This document shows, piece after piece, positions 7,078-10,151 of a stretch of DNA of 10,151 nucleotides. The stretch is taken from assembly GCA_026000755.1 (NCBI GenBank), contig BNZC01000034.1:1-10151 (forward strand), in the 5' to 3' direction. The stretch comes from Clostridia bacterium (lineage in GTDB: Bacteria; Bacillota; Clostridia; Lachnospirales; Lachnospiraceae). Both the position numbers and the translations under genes were made by a program. Position 1 is the first letter of the stretch, and every line of letters starts with the position of its first letter. Under the pieces are notes generated by a model. The model made no database searches, had not been told where the DNA came from, and worked only from the letters and a program-made list of their open reading frames with translations.

Positions 7078-7101
7078 TGCCCAAATTATTCTCTGTGGGC
7101 A
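7078..7101 (-). other. Small hairpin in the leader of the membrane-protein operon
   Basis: TGCCC and GGGCA pair across a 14-base loop in the roughly 100-base leader between the minus-strand promoter and the start at 7013. The same leader contains a 21-codon open frame (7113 down to 7048, beginning MNEFCPQRII) whose ATG sits at the predicted transcript 5' end. No intrinsic terminator is seen in the leader, so regulation is possible but unproven. Confidence 0.3.
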
Positions 7102-7120
7102 AAACTCATTCATCTTCTTC

Positions 7121-7149
7121 ATTCTACCTCATTAGGGCAAATCTGTCAA
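7121..7149 (-). promoter_or_regulatory. Near-consensus promoter for the minus-strand membrane operon
   Basis: On the minus strand, TTGACA (complement of 7144-7149) and TAGAAT (complement of 7121-7126) are 17 bp apart. The predicted start is near 7114, about 100 bases before the gene start. It faces away from the his promoter; the two -35 boxes are about 75 bp apart, with no other clear element between them. Confidence 0.8.
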
Positions 7150-7224
7150 GTCCATTCATGCAGATTGTAACGAAACGAAATGCTTGATTGTTACTATTTA
7201 GATTGAGACTCTCTCATAATTCTT

Positions 7225-7253
7225 TTGACTTTGCGATTGATTTTTGGTATAAT
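7225..7253 (+). promoter_or_regulatory. Near-consensus promoter of the histidine operon
   Basis: TTGACT (7225-7230) and the perfect -10 box TATAAT (7248-7253) are separated by 17 bp. The predicted start is about 7260, leaving only some 33 bases of leader before hisZ. That is too short for a T-box or a classical his attenuator, so control is more likely through the overlapping palindrome. Confidence 0.88.
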
Positions 7254-7270
7254 GTCGATAGACATTATAC
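7247..7270. promoter_or_regulatory. Operator-like perfect palindrome overlapping the his promoter
   Basis: GTATAATGTC (7247-7256) and GACATTATAC (7261-7270) are perfect 10-bp inverted halves around GATA. The left half contains the whole -10 box and the centre lies at the expected transcription start, so a dimeric repressor bound here would block polymerase. A TrpR-like histidine repressor (HisR/YerC type, known for Firmicutes his genes) is a natural candidate, but I cannot confirm that this matches its motif. No regulator gene is in the window. Confidence 0.7.
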
Positions 7271-7292
7271 GAAAGGACAACATACCACCATC

Positions 7293-8405
7293 ATGATACA
7301 AAAAAGGCTTCATACCCCCGAGGGGGTTCGAGATATTTACAACGAGGAATGCGGACAGAAATTGATTTTGCAGGAAACTTTGCAAAGGGTACTTTGGCAG
7401 TATGGATTTTCTGCCATTGAAACTCCTAGCTTTGAATTTTTTGACGTATTCGGACAAGAAATCGGCACGGTTCCCTCCAAGGATTTGTATAAATTCTTTG
7501 ACCGAGAGGGCAATACTTTGGTACTGCGCCCGGACATTACCCCATCAGTAGCTCGCTTAGCGGCAAGCTATTTTAGTGAGGATGATATGCCGAAACGCCT
7601 ATGGTATCAGGGACACGTTTTTATCAATAACAGTAGTTATCAGGGAAGATTAAAAGAAACAACCCAATTAGGAGCAGAGTTAATCGGTGACGACAGTATA
7701 GAGGCGGATGCAGAGCTGTTGGTTTTGGCGGTACGTTTGCTTTTGGCGGCGGGCCTTACCGACTTTCAGCTTGCCTTGGGTCATGTGGGATTTTTCCGCA
7801 GTTTGATACAAGCGGCGGACTTAGACGAAGATGTAACAGCAGAGATTACAGCATTGATTGAAAATAAAAACTTTTTCGGTGTGGAAGAAGTCCTTGCCCC
7901 CCTTTCCTTGCCCCCTGCCTTAAAGGAACTCTTTGGGAAACTAGGCGGATTTTACCAAAATACAGACAGCCTAGAGAAAGTCAAAGAATTGGCGAAGGAT
8001 TATCCGGAAGTGGCAAAGAGCATAGACCGTATTGCGGCAGTGTATGAGGTGCTTGTTCTCTATGGTGTGGAAGGGCATATTTCCATTGAATTGTCGATTT
8101 TAAGCCCCTATCACTATTATACAGGAATTATTTTTGCAGGATACACCTATGGCAGTGGAGAAGCGGTGGTAAAGGGCGGGCGTTACGATCATCTGCTATC
8201 CGGTTTCGGGAAGAATGCCCCCTCTATTGGTTTTGCTATTACGATTGATCAGCTGATGGCAACCCTCTATCGGCAGAAAATTTCTCTGCCCGGCTTGCAG
8301 GAATGCCGTGTGATAGAGTATGCACCGGAGGAGTTGAAAGATGCCATCAAGCAGGCGGAAGCATTGCGTTTGCAGGGTGAAAGTGTTTTGTTACAGAAGA
8401 GATAA
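7293..8405 (+). CDS. hisZ: ATP phosphoribosyltransferase regulatory subunit HisZ, 3' end probably frameshifted
   Basis: HisZ (370 residues) is a catalytically dead histidyl-tRNA-synthetase relative that assembles with short-form HisG and confers activity and histidine feedback. Marks are HTPEGVRDIY near the start, a motif-2-like LRPDITPSVARL (Arg79), and YYTGIIFAGYTYGSGEAVVKGGRYDHLL with the GGRYD motif. The ATG at 7293 fits the family start, although the AAAGGA at 7272-7277 is rather far (about 15 bases); an in-frame ATG does not exist closer. The coding stops at TAA 8403-8405. In the +1 frame it would continue DKGIRELAKKERTIN to a TGA at 8446-8448 overlapping a TTG, so a one-base indel near 8395-8402 probably clipped the tail. 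A small hairpin (ACCCC/GGGGT, 7314-7327) lies just inside the gene. Confidence 0.93.
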   Translation: MIQKRLHTPEGVRDIYNEECGQKLILQETLQRVLWQYGFSAIETPSFEFFDVFGQEIGTVPSKDLYKFFDREGNTLVLRPDITPSVARLAASYFSEDDMPKRLWYQGHVFINNSSYQGRLKETTQLGAELIGDDSIEADAELLVLAVRLLLAAGLTDFQLALGHVGFFRSLIQAADLDEDVTAEITALIENKNFFGVEEVLAPLSLPPALKELFGKLGGFYQNTDSLEKVKELAKDYPEVAKSIDRIAAVYEVLVLYGVEGHISIELSILSPYHYYTGIIFAGYTYGSGEAVVKGGRYDHLLSGFGKNAPSIGFAITIDQLMATLYRQKISLPGLQECRVIEYAPEELKDAIKQAEALRLQGESVLLQKR

Positions 8406-8424
8406 GGGTATTCGTGAACTTGCC

Positions 8425-8576
8425 AAAAAAGAGAGAACGATAAATTGAGATACCGAACCTTTACATTAGGGAAAGGCCGTCCGGCGAAGTAGAACCGAAG
8501 CAGAACATAAAAAAGGGAGAACGATAAATTGAGATACCTAACCTTTGCATTAGGGAAAGGCCGTCTGGCGAAACAG
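8425..8576 (+). repeat. Direct duplication of the hisG start region, 84-bp offset
   Basis: Copy A (8425-8492) and copy B (8509-8576) match over about 68 bases with six differences. Each contains six A, a purine-rich ribosome site, ACGATAAATTGAGATACC, CATTAGGGAAAGGCCGTC and GGCGAA. Between them an 11-bp near-repeat, CGAAGTAGAAC (8485-8495) then CGAAGCAGAAC (8496-8506), suggests stepwise slippage. The differences lie mostly in copy A and change amino acids or create a stop, as expected of a decaying copy. Confidence 0.92.
8445..8492 (+). pseudogene. Decayed 5' fragment of hisG
   Basis: Fifteen codons from TTG 8445 to TAG 8490-8492 read MRYRTFTLGKGRPAK, against [15 protein letters not shown] for the functional hisG start. 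It has a weaker ribosome site (GAGAG) than the real gene (GGGAG). It could act as a decoy or leader peptide but is more simply a broken duplicate. Confidence 0.8.
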
Positions 8577-9179
8577 ACATTAGCCTTATTTGAAAAAATC
8601 GGCATTACCTGCCATGAAATGAAAGAAAAAGACAGTCGAAAGTTGATTTTCGTAAATGAAGACTTAAAGCTTAAATTTTTCCTCTCCAAAGGTCCTGACG
8701 TACCCACCTATGTGGAATATGGAGCCGCCGATATTGGCGTTGCAGGACGGGATACCATTTTAGAGGAAGGGCGAAATGTCTATGAAGTGTTGGACTTGGG
8801 ATTTGGCAAGTGCCGTATGTGTGTCTGCGGTCCCATAGAAGCACAGGAGGCATTAAATAGCCGTGAACTCATACGTGTTGCCACTAAGTACCCGAAGATT
8901 GCCAAGAACTATTTTTATAACAAAAAGCACCAGACCGTGGAGTTGATTAAGTTAAACGGATCCATCGAACTTGCCCCCATTGTCGGGCTTTCGGAGGTTA
9001 TCGTAGACATTGTGGAAACGGGATCCACCTTGCGAGAGAATGGCCTTTGCGTGTTGGAAGAAATCTGTCCGCTCTCCGCCCGCATGATTGTAAATCAAGT
9101 GAGCATGAAGATGGAATATGAGCGGATTACGAAGCTGATTCGGGATATTAATCAGCTGAGTGCAGAAACTTCATTATGA
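8529..9179 (+). CDS. hisG: ATP phosphoribosyltransferase catalytic subunit, short form
   Basis: Catalyses the first and committed step of histidine synthesis, ATP + PRPP to phosphoribosyl-ATP. At 216 residues it is the short form, which lacks the C-terminal regulatory domain and needs HisZ, present just upstream. The N-terminus reads [29 protein letters not shown] is the periplasmic-binding-fold motif, and [15 protein letters not shown] (159-173) is the PRPP-binding loop. The start is TTG at 8529, supported by GGGAG (8515-8519) nine bases upstream and by the family N-terminus. Its beginning is duplicated 84 bases upstream in decayed form. Confidence 0.97.
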   Translation: MRYLTFALGKGRLAKQTLALFEKIGITCHEMKEKDSRKLIFVNEDLKLKFFLSKGPDVPTYVEYGAADIGVAGRDTILEEGRNVYEVLDLGFGKCRMCVCGPIEAQEALNSRELIRVATKYPKIAKNYFYNKKHQTVELIKLNGSIELAPIVGLSEVIVDIVETGSTLRENGLCVLEEICPLSARMIVNQVSMKMEYERITKLIRDINQLSAETSL

Positions 9180-9264
9180 TTCGGAGCGAAGTGAGGTGCA
9201 TTTCTCATAAGCTACACTTAGAAAAACTGCTTAGCAGACGGTCATAGAAAGGAAATTAGTATCC

Positions 9265-10151
9265 ATGAAAATCATAGAACTAAACCCGGAAAACAGAGCG
9301 AAACTGCTTTCTGATTTATTAAAACGCAGTCCTTCTGCTTATCCCAATCAAGAATCTCAGGTTGCTGATATAATAGAACAGGTGCGAACAAATGGCGACG
9401 AAGCGGTGTTTTCCTATACCGAGCAGTTTGACAAAGCCACCATTTCCCCTCAAACCGTAAGGGTGAGCGAAGCAGAAATGAATGCAGCTTATGCGAACAC
9501 AGATCCTGCCCTTATTTCCGTTATGGAGAAAGCGAAAAAGAACATATGTTCTTATCATGAAAAGCAAAGGCAATACAGTTGGTTTGACAGCAGTGCAGAC
9601 GGAATTCTATTGGGGCAAAAGGTAACGCCCCTTGAATGGGTGGGTGTTTACGTTCCGGGAGGGAAGGCAGTCTATCCCTCATCGGTGTTGATGAATGTGA
9701 TACCGGCGCAGGTGGCGGGTGTTACGCATATTATTATGACCACACCTTGCGATTCAAAGGGAGAAGTAAATCCCTTGACTTTAGCGGCGGCGAAGGTAGC
9801 CGGTGTGACAGAAATCTATAAAATCGGCGGAGCGCAGGCCATTGCCGCCTTGGCTTTTGGTACCCGGAGCATTCCAAAGGTAGATAAAATCGTAGGACCC
9901 GGCAATATTTACGTGGCACTTGCCAAGAAAGCGGTGTTCGGTCATGTGAGCATTGATTCCATCGCAGGACCAAGTGAGATCTTAGTCTTAGCGGATGAAA
10001 CCGCCAACCCCCGTTTTGTGGCGGCGGATTTGCTCTCCCAAGCAGAGCATGACGAGTTGGCAAGTGCAATTTTAATTACCACAAGCAGGCAACTTGCAGA
10101 AGAAGTGTCCGCACAAGCGGCAGCATTTACGGAAGTTTTGTCCAGAAAAGA
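9265..10151 (+). CDS. hisD: Histidinol dehydrogenase, 3' truncated by window edge
   Basis: Zinc enzyme that oxidises L-histidinol to L-histidine in two NAD-dependent steps. The frame stays open to the right edge, giving 295 complete codons of about 430 usual. Visible family motifs: VGVYVPGGKAVYPSSVLMNV (around Tyr129), IGGAQAIAALAFGT, VDKIVGPGNIYVALAKK, SIAGPSEILVLAD and LLSQAEHDE. Gln259 and His262 fall exactly at the positions of two zinc ligands known from the E. coli enzyme; the remaining ligands and catalytic His lie outside the window. The ATG follows AAAGGA (9248-9253). The 85-base gap after hisG holds only a small CTGC/GCAG hairpin, so it belongs to the same operon. Confidence 0.97.
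   Translation, partial: MKIIELNPENRAKLLSDLLKRSPSAYPNQESQVADIIEQVRTNGDEAVFSYTEQFDKATISPQTVRVSEAEMNAAYANTDPALISVMEKAKKNICSYHEKQRQYSWFDSSADGILLGQKVTPLEWVGVYVPGGKAVYPSSVLMNVIPAQVAGVTHIIMTTPCDSKGEVNPLTLAAAKVAGVTEIYKIGGAQAIAALAFGTRSIPKVDKIVGPGNIYVALAKKAVFGHVSIDSIAGPSEILVLADETANPRFVAADLLSQAEHDELASAILITTSRQLAEEVSAQAAAFTEVLSRK

Noticed and set aside
7188..7292. N-terminal extension of hisZ
   Set aside because: It would start upstream of the promoter -10 box and operator, so it cannot be transcribed from them; the family start is at 7293.
7254..7292. T-box or histidine attenuator before hisZ
   Set aside because: The leader is only about 33 bases, with no run of His codons and no terminator hairpin.
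8267..8707. 146-codon minus-strand frame
   Set aside because: It is antisense to hisZ and hisG. Its internal 28-residue repeat is simply the 84-bp duplication read backwards.

Overview
The window looks like chromosome of a moderate-GC, anaerobic Gram-positive of the Clostridia, most likely Lachnospiraceae. The reasons are strong AGGAGG-type ribosome sites, TTG and GTG starts, lipoproteins instead of periplasmic proteins, a short-form HisG that needs HisZ, and a surface-anchored GH9 cellulase of gut or plant-fibre type. The family assignment is inference; no 16S rRNA or other marker is present.

Layout. Positions 1-332 hold 2.7 identical copies of a 123-bp tandem repeat that runs off the left edge. 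A sigma-A-type promoter (371-399) then drives efp (elongation factor P). Nineteen bases later comes a tightly packed polar amino-acid ABC importer: substrate-binding lipoprotein, permease and ATPase (1087-3328). After a 102-base gap come a 49-residue membrane peptide and a 729-residue GH9 lipoprotein (3431-5794). The convergent intergenic region 5795-6189 contains a roughly 274-bp imperfect palindrome and then a strong bidirectional terminator. Two small minus-strand membrane-protein genes (6190-7013) follow, with a near-consensus promoter of their own. Divergent from them is the start of a histidine operon, hisZ-hisG-hisD (7293 to the right edge), with a near-perfect promoter overlapped by a perfect 10-bp inverted repeat that looks like a repressor operator.

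How the genes work together. The importer probably brings in an amino acid, the GH9 enzyme cuts beta-glucan at the cell surface, and HisZ/HisG catalyse the committed step of histidine synthesis with HisD catalysing the last steps. No single novel defence-like or mobile system is visible.

Most unusual points: (1) the substrate-binding protein is circularly permuted, with lobe 2 plus the C-terminal segment placed before lobe 1; (2) the hisZ/hisG junction carries an 84-bp-offset duplication of the hisG start, with a probable frameshift at the end of hisZ; (3) the long palindromic element after the cellulase; (4) the operator-like palindrome on the his promoter; (5) a nine-G tract inside the permease gene; (6) the unassigned two-gene membrane operon.
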